The notes beneath the pieces were generated by a model. That model saw only the letters and a program-made list of their open reading frames with translations, ran no database searches and had not been told where the DNA came from. The position numbers were made by a program, and so were the translations under genes. A stretch of DNA of 64,000 nt from Phycisphaerae bacterium (lineage in GTDB: Bacteria; Planctomycetota; Phycisphaerae; UBA1845). Shown here piece after piece: positions 17,330 to 25,537 of the stretch. The stretch is from the NCBI GenBank assembly GCA_029260015.1, contig JAJDEB010000002.1:124001-188000 (forward strand), read 5' to 3'. The first letter of the stretch is position 1. The number at the start of each line of letters is the position of its first letter.

Positions 17330-18409
17330 CTATCGCCTCCGCCCGACGAGGACCAGTCCACCGCCAGCCAGCAGCAAGGCGAATGTCGCGGGCTCGGGAA
17401 TGACTTGAAAGATTGCGGCATCACCAAACGGGCCGAAGCCATCGCGGCCCATGAAGAAAACACTGCCATCGCGGGCGTACACATCGGTCGTCAGGTTGTT
17501 CGCCGCAGCCCCTGATAGCGTGCCCAGCAGCTCCGACGTATTCGTCTGCAAGTCAAACGCGTACGGATTGGAGTTCGTAAACGTTCCGTCAAACTCGACT
17601 CCAAACAAATTCGCCCCGTCGCTTTCCATGACCGGCGAACCGGTTCCGGGAACGAGATAGCTTCCGATCGCATCCGCCCCGTCGTAGGGAGTCGCTTGCG
17701 CCCCGCCAACGCGGTTGGCGACTTGGGCGGCTGAGTATTCGAGAACAGTTGACCCATCCACGAAATCAAACAAGCCGGCATAAAAATTCCCGCTCGAATC
17801 AAATCCGGAACCTCCACTGGCACCACCCAAATCGGCGAACACCGTGTAGCTGTCCGAATCGTCGAAATAAAACGCGGCATTGTCGCCCGACGGCGCGACC
17901 CCACTTCCGAATACCCGGTTTCCGTCGGTGCTGAGGCTGAACACATTCGCACCGGCAGACTCGTCGAGTACCGACGATGTCGCCCAATTCGTTCCGTCAA
18001 ACGTACTCTTGTAAACGTTGGCGGATCCGCCCAGCGAAAAACTCTGCACATGCGCCCAGTACACGTCACCATTGACGACAGTAATGGCGTCCGGCGAATA
18101 ATTGCTGCCGGTAAATGAAGGTGAGCGAGCCACTTCTACAGTATTCACGCCGTCAAAATGCCTGACCACGTTTTGATGCACCGGGCTGCCACCGCCGTCT
18201 GTTCCGACCTGCTCTGCGCCGTAGAGATAAAACCCATCATCACCGACTGCAAAGTGCGACGCGTTTGTTCCCGACCACACTTCGGTCGAAGACCAACCCG
18301 CCGACGGGCTAAACGTCAATGCTGCCTGCGCCGAATGACTCCACAAAGTGCCACACAATGGCACCAACGCCGCCAATGCAATTCCACAATTCTTTCTTCC
18401 CAACAACAT
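17330..18409 (-). CDS. PEP-CTERM surface protein (first gene of the cobalamin-riboswitch operon)
   Basis: 359 residues. The signal peptide (CGIALAALVPLCGTLWSHSAQA) is followed by a Gly/Ser/Asp/Tyr-rich beta structure of recurrent 'value-of-variable' motifs (VNGDVYWAHVQSF, TDGNRVFGSGV, SDGANLFGVEF, RDGSVFFMGRDGFG), suggesting a beta-propeller. It ends in a textbook PEP-CTERM signal: VIPEPA, a hydrophobic stretch and GRRR. Such proteins are processed by an exosortase after export; none is in the window. The ATG has a strong GAAGGAGG ribosome site. The gene is the first after a cobalamin riboswitch, with a leader of about 340 nucleotides between them. The ligand is unknown. Confidence 0.88.
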   Translation of the reverse strand: MLLGRKNCGIALAALVPLCGTLWSHSAQAALTFSPSAGWSSTEVWSGTNASHFAVGDDGFYLYGAEQVGTDGGGSPVHQNVVRHFDGVNTVEVARSPSFTGSNYSPDAITVVNGDVYWAHVQSFSLGGSANVYKSTFDGTNWATSSVLDESAGANVFSLSTDGNRVFGSGVAPSGDNAAFYFDDSDSYTVFADLGGASGGSGFDSSGNFYAGLFDFVDGSTVLEYSAAQVANRVGGAQATPYDGADAIGSYLVPGTGSPVMESDGANLFGVEFDGTFTNSNPYAFDLQTNTSELLGTLSGAAANNLTTDVYARDGSVFFMGRDGFGPFGDAAIFQVIPEPATFALLLAGGGLVLVGRRR

Positions 18410-18753
18410 GATCCACCTCCTTCAATCACCCGAACGCTTCGGGCACAACCGTCAGCCGCCTAACGCGCGCACTTCGGGCGCGTCATGCGACTGCTTCGGT
18501 TTGCATCGATTGAGGTGAACCACCGATTCGCGAACATCCCGCGCCACCGTGAATCGGCGCACGCCTTCCGCGAATGCAAAATGGTCTTATGGGGTCGAGA
18601 GAATAATTGGACCGGAGAGTACGCAGATACAAATGAGTGAAGAATTCCGGCAGCCATGAGCCCTTATCCTCGAAGGCCCTAACCTCAGCCGCCCCAACGA
18701 CCAGCGCCCGCGTTGCGAGCAAACCGATACATGGGTGCCAACCGAAGAGTTAA
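18410..18753 (-). promoter_or_regulatory. Leader between the cobalamin riboswitch and the PEP-CTERM gene
   Basis: This is the presumed expression platform. It holds no convincing gene. Close to the ribosome site is a six-pair hairpin, CCCGAA-CGC-TTCGGG (18429-18443), and a second copy of CCCGAA lies about 40 bases upstream in the transcript, so two mutually exclusive stems can be drawn. There is no T-run after either stem, favouring control of translation or Rho-dependent termination over intrinsic termination. Confidence 0.4.
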
Positions 18754-19013
18754 GGTTCGCTGGCCGGTCTCCTGACTTCCGGGCGAATTGACCCCTGCTA
18801 TACAAGTCTAGGCTTGTATACAAGCGCCAATCGGTCCTACTAGCCGCGCCTTCTCCATCGCAAACCGCTCAAAAAAGCGGCAATCACCTTCTCGGTGAAG
18901 CGATAAATGGCGTTGTGCGGCGTTCGTTCCCGGTCACAGTAGCGGGTCTGTTCCGGATTCTCACCGGATTCCCGATTCTGCCTGACACATCCGATGTCAA
19001 GCCACCAGCAACC
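18754..19013 (-). promoter_or_regulatory. Adenosylcobalamin (B12) riboswitch
   Basis: Read on the minus strand, the conserved blocks appear in order: GAATCCGGTGAGAATCCGG, then CAGACCCGCTACTGTGACCG, then variable stems, then the B12 box AAGTCAGGAGACCGGCC (18762-18778). The closing P1 helix is formed by GGTTGCTGG at 19005-19013 and CCAGCGAACC at 18754-18763, with one bulged base. These features are diagnostic of the cobalamin riboswitch class. It lies between yggS and the PEP-CTERM gene and would be expected to switch off the three downstream genes when adenosylcobalamin is plentiful. An extra arm with TTGTATACAAGCCTAGACTTGTATA-like complementarity lies inside it. Confidence 0.96.
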
Positions 19014-19083
19014 GCAAGGATTATCCACCCGCGCGACTCGATTTGTCAAGATGATTGAAAAAAAGTCGGCAAGTCAAGCAGCA

Positions 19084-19851
19084 TCAAGCTGTTGCGGAGG
19101 CTATCGTCGGAAGGCCTTCGATCAGCGCGCTGCCAATTCTAAGAATCGTCGCCCCGCAACCGATCGCAATGTCGTAATCGCGACTCATCCCCATCGACAT
19201 ATGGCGGAAGTGTTCACCCACTTCGACTTCGTGGGCAATTTCATCGTAAAGTTCGCGGCAGCGCATGAAACAATCGTAGATCGTATCGCGATCGTCGGTC
19301 AGCGGCGCCATCGTCATCAACCCGCAAAGGTTCACGCTGGGCAAAGTCGCCAACATCTCCGCGAGGTGCGTTGCGGCTCCGACGGCAACGCCAAACTTCG
19401 ACGACTCGTTGCTCGTGTTGACTTGCATGAGCACATTGACTTCAACGCTACGGCTTGTTGCTTCAGTGCTGATCTCTTCGCCAAGGCGCAGGCTATCGAC
19501 CGAATGAATCATTTCGACCCAAGGCAGCACCAGCTTCACCTTGTTGCGTTGCAAATGCCCGACCATGTGCCAGCGCGGCCGAGGCATCGCCCCGGCTTGC
19601 ATGTCGCGGGCGCGTTCGGAAAGAAACTCGTGAATCGCTTCGCCCCGGGCGGCTAACTCTTGTGGTTTGCTTTCGCCCAATTCCGACCAACCCAAATCGA
19701 CGATATCCTTAAGCACATCGAGGGTCGCGTACTTGGTCACCGCAACGATTTTGATTTCATCAGGGCTACGGTTGGCTTTTTCGCAGGCCTCACCAACGCC
19801 ACCGTGAATCTTTTCGAGATTGGATTGAAGTTGTTTGGAGAATTCCGACAT
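19084..19851 (-). CDS. yggS: YggS/PLPBP-family pyridoxal-phosphate homeostasis protein
   Basis: 255 residues of the fold-III PLP-binding YggS family, which buffers PLP and affects amino-acid and keto-acid balance without a known catalytic reaction. The PLP lysine is Lys40 in KIVAVTKY. Further hallmarks are LGESKPQE (family GENR/Y-V-Q-E motif), WHMVGHLQRNK, VNTSNESSKFG, GLMTMAP and the phosphate loop SMGMSRDYDIAIGCGAT-x-x-R-I-G. The start was trimmed ten residues to MSEFSKQLQ. It lies upstream of the riboswitch on the same strand. Its stop is 70 bases from the riboswitch, leaving little room for a separate promoter. Confidence 0.93.
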   Translation of the reverse strand: MSEFSKQLQSNLEKIHGGVGEACEKANRSPDEIKIVAVTKYATLDVLKDIVDLGWSELGESKPQELAARGEAIHEFLSERARDMQAGAMPRPRWHMVGHLQRNKVKLVLPWVEMIHSVDSLRLGEEISTEATSRSVEVNVLMQVNTSNESSKFGVAVGAATHLAEMLATLPSVNLCGLMTMAPLTDDRDTIYDCFMRCRELYDEIAHEVEVGEHFRHMSMGMSRDYDIAIGCGATILRIGSALIEGLPTIASATA

Positions 19852-19973
19852 GTCGCCTCGCTGATTCCTTGCCTGTGTCAAGGTACAACCTTAGTTCGCT
19901 CGAACCGAATTCGCAATCGTAATCATGCCAATCACAGCCAAACCGGTTGACGAAATTCAAAGACATCGACACG

Positions 19974-20594
19974 ATGGCGCGAATGGCCACCATCGACGAC
20001 ATCACTGCCAATCCACCGCCCGAGGACACCCTCTTCGATGCGGCGGCAACTTTCGGTGCTGAAGGTCCGTTTGAACTGGAAATCGGCTGTGGCAAGGGCG
20101 GATTCATCCTTCGCCGGGCACTCGAAAATCCAGAATTGCACCTGTTGGGCATCGAGCGTGCAAACAAATATTTCAAATTCGCTGCCGACAGGATGGCCCG
20201 CCGCGGCGCTTTGAACGTGCGCATTATGCGGTCCGACGCCCGCGACTTCGTCATTAAGCACCTGCCCTCCGCTTGTCTATCAGCCCTTCACATCTACCAT
20301 CCTGACCCTTGGCCCAAGAAGCGCCACCACCGTCGGCGACTCTTTCAGAAGGATTTCATCGACGCGGCGATCCGTGCATTGATTCCCGGGGCACGATGGG
20401 CGATCCAAACTGATCACGCCGAATACTTTGAGTGGATTTCAGAATTGATGGAACAAGCCACCGGCATCGCTCGTACAGACTACGACGATCCCGAGTTTGG
20501 AATCGTCGAAGCAACCGCACAAACCAATTTCGAAATCAAGTATCGCGAAGAGGGCCGGACCATCTACTCGCTCGCGTACCGAAAGCATACATGA
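19974..20594 (+). CDS. trmB: tRNA (guanine-N7-)-methyltransferase
   Basis: About 206 residues. It methylates G46 in the variable loop of tRNA using S-adenosylmethionine. The SAM site is ELEIGCGKGGFI. The class-specific motif HIYHPDPWPKKRHHRRR and the QTDHAEYFEW segment are present, as is the C-terminal TNFEIKYREEG motif. The N-terminus is short and the start uncertain: a TTG at 19947 and ATGs at 19974 and 19983 are possible, none with a strong ribosome site. The stop overlaps the next start (ATGA), so it is coupled to the EamA transporter. Confidence 0.94.
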   Translation: MARMATIDDITANPPPEDTLFDAAATFGAEGPFELEIGCGKGGFILRRALENPELHLLGIERANKYFKFAADRMARRGALNVRIMRSDARDFVIKHLPSACLSALHIYHPDPWPKKRHHRRRLFQKDFIDAAIRALIPGARWAIQTDHAEYFEWISELMEQATGIARTDYDDPEFGIVEATAQTNFEIKYREEGRTIYSLAYRKHT

Positions 20595-21589
20595 CCCAAG
20601 CGCCGACCGATTCCAGCGATTCAAAAGCATCAGCAAAAGCGGAATCGAATCGGCTTGCACACGCATCGAAGAATCGACCACAAGCTAACCGCTTCGAGCC
20701 GCGCCTTAGGCATTACATCATCGCCACCCTTATACCGATCAGTTGGTCGTTTTCGTTCCTCGCCGGCAAGTATGTAATGACCGTCACACCGACGGGCCCG
20801 TTTACCGTCTCGATGTTTCGATTCGTCACGGCGCTTGTCGCACTGACGCCGATGGTGTTCTTTATCAAGCGCCTCCGCAAAGTTCCGCCGCGCGATTATG
20901 CATGGATGTTTCTACTCGGGTTTCTTTGCGTCACGCTGTATCACTACCTGTTCTTCCGCGGACTGGCGCTCGCACCAGCAGGAATCTCCAGCATCGTCCT
21001 TGCAACCCTGCCCATCATGATCAACATCTTCGCCGGATTGTTTTTGGGCGAACGCATCACGGTCAATACGTTCATCGGCGGAGCGATCGCAGCCGTCGGC
21101 ATCACCGTGATCGCTCTCGAGAAAGGCAACTGGACGCTGGCTGGCTGGGGGCGGGGCGAAACGTTTATCCTGTGCGGCGCTTTTGCATGGCTGCTTTACA
21201 CGCTCTTGGGGCGCGACCTTTACCGCAAGTACAACCCCGTGATGGCCAGCATTTACGTCTTCGCGTTTGGCGTGATCGCGTGCCTGCCGGGGGCTATGAG
21301 CGAAGAAACGTTCTACGAACTCGCCGACCAATCGTGGCCGTGGTGGGGATGTATCTGGTACATGGGCGTTGCGGCTACCGCTTTCGGAGTCGTCGCGTTC
21401 AACACGTCAATCCGCATTCTAGGGGCAGGCAAAACCGCGATGTTCTTGCTCATCGTCCCGCCAACTACGAACATCTGGGGATACCTGCTGTTCAACGAGC
21501 CAGCCACCTGGATCAAATCAATCTGCATCGTCGTCGTGCTGTTCGGCGTGTGGCTGGCAATCAAGCGACCGCGCACGGTTTTGCAGTAG
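20591..21589 (+). CDS. EamA/DMT-superfamily transporter
   Basis: 332 residues with a 40-residue polar N-terminus and ten predicted transmembrane helices, in two EamA halves (PISWSFSFLAGKYVMTVTPTGP and GETFILCGAFAWLLYTLLGRDL mark their starts). The YHYLFFRGLALAPAGISSIVLATLPI signature of drug/metabolite exporters is clear. Substrates in the family range from amino acids to nucleosides and cannot be told from sequence. The start overlaps the trmB stop. Confidence 0.9.
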   Translation: MTQAPTDSSDSKASAKAESNRLAHASKNRPQANRFEPRLRHYIIATLIPISWSFSFLAGKYVMTVTPTGPFTVSMFRFVTALVALTPMVFFIKRLRKVPPRDYAWMFLLGFLCVTLYHYLFFRGLALAPAGISSIVLATLPIMINIFAGLFLGERITVNTFIGGAIAAVGITVIALEKGNWTLAGWGRGETFILCGAFAWLLYTLLGRDLYRKYNPVMASIYVFAFGVIACLPGAMSEETFYELADQSWPWWGCIWYMGVAATAFGVVAFNTSIRILGAGKTAMFLLIVPPTTNIWGYLLFNEPATWIKSICIVVVLFGVWLAIKRPRTVLQ

Positions 21590-21607
21590 CAAGAGGGTTC
21601 AAACTAC

Positions 21608-22144
21608 ATGCCCAGCGACATCAATTTCAAATTGGACGAAGCGGCAAAACTGCTCTCGCGCACACCAAGCGTCATTAGAACGATGCTTACTTCGCTGCCT
21701 GAACGTTGGACATCCAACAACTACGGCCCCAAGACGTTCAGCCCGTTCGACGTTGTCGGTCATTTGATTCATGGCGATCAAACGGATTGGGTTGTCCGTG
21801 CTCGCCAAATTCTTGAAACGCAGAATTCCGAACCCTTTCAACCGTTCGATCGCTACGCGATGTACGAAACAAGTCGCGGAAAAACCATCGCCCAACTGCT
21901 CGACGAGTTTGAACAAGTACGCGGCGAATCGCTGAAAAACCTAACCGCGATGAATATCACTGAAGCCCAATTCGAGCTTTCCGGAAAGCATCCGGCGTTC
22001 GGAAACGTCACCCTCCGCCAACTACTCGCCACATGGGTCGTCCACGACATGAACCACATTCATCAAATCGCCAAATGCATGGCACACCAATACCGCGACG
22101 CTGTCGGACCGTGGAAAGAGTATCTTTCGATTCTGCCGAAATAG
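21608..22144 (+). CDS. DinB-like four-helix-bundle protein
   Basis: 178 residues of the DinB/YfiT-like putative metalloenzyme family. Three potential metal-ligand His residues are present: DVVGHLIHGD in helix 2 and VVHDMNHIHQIAK in the last helix, the classic DinB pattern. Such proteins are thiol S-transferases or unknown hydrolases dependent on divalent metals. The PIG-L/BshB-like protein encoded at 54.7 kb hints at bacillithiol-like chemistry, but the link is only inferred. The gene starts 18 bases after the transporter stop. Confidence 0.85.
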   Translation: MPSDINFKLDEAAKLLSRTPSVIRTMLTSLPERWTSNNYGPKTFSPFDVVGHLIHGDQTDWVVRARQILETQNSEPFQPFDRYAMYETSRGKTIAQLLDEFEQVRGESLKNLTAMNITEAQFELSGKHPAFGNVTLRQLLATWVVHDMNHIHQIAKCMAHQYRDAVGPWKEYLSILPK

Positions 22145-22159
22145 CTGAAAGGAAACGTA

Positions 22160-22465
22160 ATGCCCACACAGGAAGAAGTCGCATCAAACCTGCCGAAACT
22201 ATGCCCAAAGTGCAACGCAGACATGGAATTCGGCTTCGTCCACGCTGGCGAAGACGTGGTTCAATGGTCTACCGTTAATCGCAACAAGACGAACGAAGAC
22301 TTCACGAAGGATGTGCTTTTTCTACAGCGAACGCCAAAGCAAAAGTCATTCAGGCTTTCCTCGGAAGAAGCCGAACCACTGCAGGCACATCGCTGCGCGG
22401 AATGTAAGGTAGTGATCCTGGCCTACGAAGAAGCGATTGATTGGAATGAACTCAAGAGGAAGTGA
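22160..22465 (+). CDS. Small zinc-ribbon protein
   Basis: 101 residues. Two Cys pairs, LCPKCNADME near the start and HRCAECKVVILAY near the end, form a split zinc ribbon like those of the DUF6487 type. The sequence between them is polar (FGFVHAGEDVVQWS). The last Cys pair followed by a V-x-x-Y strand is typical. It starts 15 bases after the DinB-like gene, with GAAAGGAAACG as ribosome site. The function is unknown. It is convergent with the ABC permease gene. Confidence 0.8.
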   Translation: MPTQEEVASNLPKLCPKCNADMEFGFVHAGEDVVQWSTVNRNKTNEDFTKDVLFLQRTPKQKSFRLSSEEAEPLQAHRCAECKVVILAYEEAIDWNELKRK

Positions 22466-22473
22466 CCCCCCAA

Positions 22474-24186
22474 CTAAATCTCCGCGCGGCGAAGATATCG
22501 CGACCCGATGATCAATGCCGCTACTCCGCCTGACAGAGCCACGACGATCATCACACCCACGATCATCAACGTCGAAAGATCGAGCGACTCATCAAACCCG
22601 CGCGTGCGATTGTGATACCCGACCGCCCCCATCCCACTAAGCATCGTCAATACGAGCATCACCGAAACGACCAGATTCACCGTTCCACCAAACCCGTTGG
22701 CAATGCGGGCGGCATTTCGCTGCTCGAACATCGGAAGTCTCGCCCCGATCCCCACCGCGAACCCGCACAATCCAAAACACGTCGCTACCGTCACCACGAC
22801 TTGAAGCACCGCCCACTCAAAAGGCATCTTCAACATGATCACCGCGAGCACCGTCGTCGAAAACGCTACAAACGTTGACACTGTCATCGCGAACGCAAAC
22901 TTGGAAATCAGAATCTGCCAAGGCGTTAAGGGCAGCATACCAACCAGCCAGCGCTGCTGCCCCTCCAACGACACCAGCGGAAACACAAACCGGCTTGTGA
23001 ATGTGGCTAGAATGAAACTCAGCGCCCCGTAATTGAGAAACGGAATCACCATCCCCCAGCCCTCAAGCGGCTTCGCGCCGGAAAGCTTGGGCACGTTCAC
23101 CAGATAAAGCGCCATCAAACCAAACAACACCACCAACTGTGTCCACTGAACCGGATCGCGAACGAACGTCCGCAAGTCTTTGGCAGCGATGAGACGCTGA
23201 CCCATTGGCAGATAAAAGAATACCTTCCCAGCCAACCCAACAGCCGGTGAGGCTGCGGACGATCGTTCGCCACCACGCGACGACAGCGCCCGGTCAAACG
23301 CCGACATGAACTTCCACGAAACCACCCGCACAGCCACCACACTGAGAAACATCGCATTCGCAATCGTGACGGCTAGGTACGACAGCGCCAACGTCGTCTG
23401 CGATTCAATAGCGGCTTCCACGCCATTGACGACCCAACTGCTGGGCAGCATCACCGACTGCACAAAGTTGATCCGCAGCAAGAACGTCGTCAGCCACTGA
23501 TCCGACGCGGCATCCTCCGTCGTCACCGTTTGAATCGTCCAGACCAGTCCGCCAGCAAGAAGCACCGCGGCAGTAATAATCAATCGCCGACGCACATTGC
23601 GATCCAGAAACCGCGCGATCAGCCACGCCAGCACCAAGCCTGCCGCCCCCGGAATCGGAACGAAGCACACAAAAAATGAAATGAAAAACAAATAATAGTA
23701 GCCAGCCGCATCAGAGTTCGCCCGGGCCATCGCGAACATCAGCGGCAACCCCAGAAGAATCAGCGACCAGCTCGAAAAAATCAGCGTCTCAATGTACTTG
23801 AGCCAAACATAAGCGCGCGGCGGCACCGGAGTCGACAACAAATACACCGCCTCTTCCACCGCAAAGAGCGACGTGTACGCGATGATCGCGTTTGAGACGG
23901 TGAGCATCACCAGCATCGCCACAAAGAAAAAGCTAAACACCATTGGTATGGCAATCGCAGCTTCCATGCGCGACTGTTTGAGAAATGCAAATACCGCGAC
24001 GAACAACAAATACAACCCCACCCACACGACACCCAACAGCGCCGTCGTCGCCAGAAACTTGATGGGTGAATCGGCGATCGCCTGCGATACGCGATTGCGC
24101 AGAGCAACGACTTTCACGCGCACGAGCGAATACACACCGATCGGCGAATGCAGAATCGCGACCGTCGCATCAGGATTCGACGACAT
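22474..24186 (-). CDS. ABC transporter permease (putative ABC exporter type)
   Basis: 570 residues with about twelve transmembrane segments. The N-terminal half carries FAVEEAVYLLSTPVPPRAYVWLKYIETLIFSSWSL, and the second half repeats the pattern with SLEGQQRWLVGMLPLTPWQILISKFAF. That 'left most, coupling-helix' motif marks permeases of the ABC-2-like putative exporter type. It overlaps the ATPase gene by 17 bases, so the two form one transporter. The exported substrate is unknown. Confidence 0.85.
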   Translation of the reverse strand: MSSNPDATVAILHSPIGVYSLVRVKVVALRNRVSQAIADSPIKFLATTALLGVVWVGLYLLFVAVFAFLKQSRMEAAIAIPMVFSFFFVAMLVMLTVSNAIIAYTSLFAVEEAVYLLSTPVPPRAYVWLKYIETLIFSSWSLILLGLPLMFAMARANSDAAGYYYLFFISFFVCFVPIPGAAGLVLAWLIARFLDRNVRRRLIITAAVLLAGGLVWTIQTVTTEDAASDQWLTTFLLRINFVQSVMLPSSWVVNGVEAAIESQTTLALSYLAVTIANAMFLSVVAVRVVSWKFMSAFDRALSSRGGERSSAASPAVGLAGKVFFYLPMGQRLIAAKDLRTFVRDPVQWTQLVVLFGLMALYLVNVPKLSGAKPLEGWGMVIPFLNYGALSFILATFTSRFVFPLVSLEGQQRWLVGMLPLTPWQILISKFAFAMTVSTFVAFSTTVLAVIMLKMPFEWAVLQVVVTVATCFGLCGFAVGIGARLPMFEQRNAARIANGFGGTVNLVVSVMLVLTMLSGMGAVGYHNRTRGFDESLDLSTLMIVGVMIVVALSGGVAALIIGSRYLRRAEI

Positions 24187-24985
24187 GCGAATCCCCTTTA
24201 TCCCGCGGTGTTTCTTCAGGAATGGTTTCAGCGCCGGGGCCGTCCCCCGGCTGCAATTCCGGATGGGTCAGATCAAGGAAGATATCCTCAAGCGAATGTT
24301 GAGCAGCGGCTTGGGCGCGAAGCTGGTCCATCGTGCCAAGACAAACCAATCGCCCATGATTCAAAATACCGATCCGATCGGCGACAGCTTCAGCCACACC
24401 CAAGGTATGCGTGCTCATAAACACTGTGCGGCCAAGCTTGATGCGCTCGCGAAACAGATCCTTAACCACCCGCACCGTTCGCGGGTCCAAACCAACCATC
24501 GGTTCGTCAATAATCAACACTTCCGGATCGTGCATCAGCGCCGCCGAAAGCACGACTTTCTGCTTCATCCCATGTGAATAGCTTTCGGTGAGCTTGTCGA
24601 GAAAGTCACCCATCACCAACCGCTCAGTCAGCTCGCCGATAATCCGCTTTTGCTCAGCCGCTGGAACACGGTACATCTCGCCAACGAACAACAGAAACTC
24701 GCGCCCCGTCAGTTTGTCATAGAGAAACGGTTGATCGGGCACATACGCAAGCTTGGCCTTACCCGCAAGACCATTGATCCCCATGCGATGCCCACAAACA
24801 TCAATCGTACCGCGCTGCGGATGCAACAAACCGCAGATCATCTTGATGGTCGTCGTCTTGCCTGCACCGTTCGGCCCCAAGAATGCAAAGAGTTCACCGC
24901 GCGGAATGGTCAACGTAAGATCGTGGACTGCCACCTTGCGCCCAAAATGCTTATGAACCGATTGAATGTCGATTGCCTGATTCAT
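24170..24985 (-). CDS. ABC transporter ATP-binding protein
   Basis: 271 residues with all ATPase motifs: Walker A GPNGAGKTT, Q-loop DQPF, signature SYSHGMKQK (normal LSGGQ replaced by SHGMK as in many ABC-2 exporters), Walker B VLIIDEPMVGLD and the H-loop STHTLG. It is the partner of the permease encoded downstream. The start overlaps the stop of the 169-residue gene by four bases (ATGA). The last 30 residues are polar and Pro/Glu-rich. Confidence 0.95.
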   Translation of the reverse strand: MNQAIDIQSVHKHFGRKVAVHDLTLTIPRGELFAFLGPNGAGKTTTIKMICGLLHPQRGTIDVCGHRMGINGLAGKAKLAYVPDQPFLYDKLTGREFLLFVGEMYRVPAAEQKRIIGELTERLVMGDFLDKLTESYSHGMKQKVVLSAALMHDPEVLIIDEPMVGLDPRTVRVVKDLFRERIKLGRTVFMSTHTLGVAEAVADRIGILNHGRLVCLGTMDQLRAQAAAQHSLEDIFLDLTHPELQPGDGPGAETIPEETPRDKGDSHVVES

Positions 24986-25491
24986 TTGGAGGTATTCACA
25001 CCGTTTGAAGAAAAATCCTGCTCAATTGTTTTCACAGCAAAGTTACGGGCGTACCCCATCAGGTCGGCATCTTGGGGTCGCACGAAAATAACTTCTGTTG
25101 TCGTCCCCTTCCACAAGACCTGGTCTCCGTCAATAGCAAATTGGCTGACGTCACCTCCGTACATGATCTCAAACTCATCCATCCTACGAATCAGCCGGGG
25201 AAAGAAATCATGAATCGGCTCGTCGGAAAAAGGGCGTGGCCCTAGGTATGCGACACCGTAGATATCCGCAACAAGTGTAAGGCATCTTTCATCAAGCAAG
25301 TCTTCGAACGATCCTGGCAACTTTCCTTCGTGATCCTTGACGTAACGAGCATAGGCACGGGACACTTCAAAATATTCATAAAAGAGAACTTGCGAACGAT
25401 AGATGGACTGCATGTACAACCAAACGCATAGTACGATTGCTCCCAAAGAAATCAGCGCTGCAACCGAATTTTTATGATGAGGTTTCACCAA
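24982..25491 (-). CDS. Hypothetical membrane-anchored protein of the ABC operon
   Basis: 169 residues. One N-terminal transmembrane helix (VAALISLGAIVLCVWLYMQSIY) precedes an extracytoplasmic domain with AYARYVKDHEGKLPGSFEDLLDE, a phrase common in pilin-like or DUF-type planctomycete proteins that test a 'next line item' sequence. There is no recognised family. It is translationally coupled to the downstream ABC ATPase, so it may be an accessory subunit. Confidence 0.65.
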   Translation of the reverse strand: MVKPHHKNSVAALISLGAIVLCVWLYMQSIYRSQVLFYEYFEVSRAYARYVKDHEGKLPGSFEDLLDERCLTLVADIYGVAYLGPRPFSDEPIHDFFPRLIRRMDEFEIMYGGDVSQFAIDGDQVLWKGTTTEVIFVRPQDADLMGYARNFAVKTIEQDFSSNGVNTSK

Positions 25492-25537
25492 TCAAGCCCT
25501 TATAAATAAGAACCGCTCGACTTCGAGTTTCGCAGTG

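Noticed and set aside
18587-18823. Minus-strand frame of 78 codons across the riboswitch 3' end
   Set aside because: It overlaps the B12 box and P1 helix, whose RNA structure explains the sequence; no ribosome site or family.
20743-21678. Plus-strand open frame of 311 codons
   Set aside because: It is a shifted frame of the EamA transporter; the translation is rich in Arg and His, as typical of a shadow.
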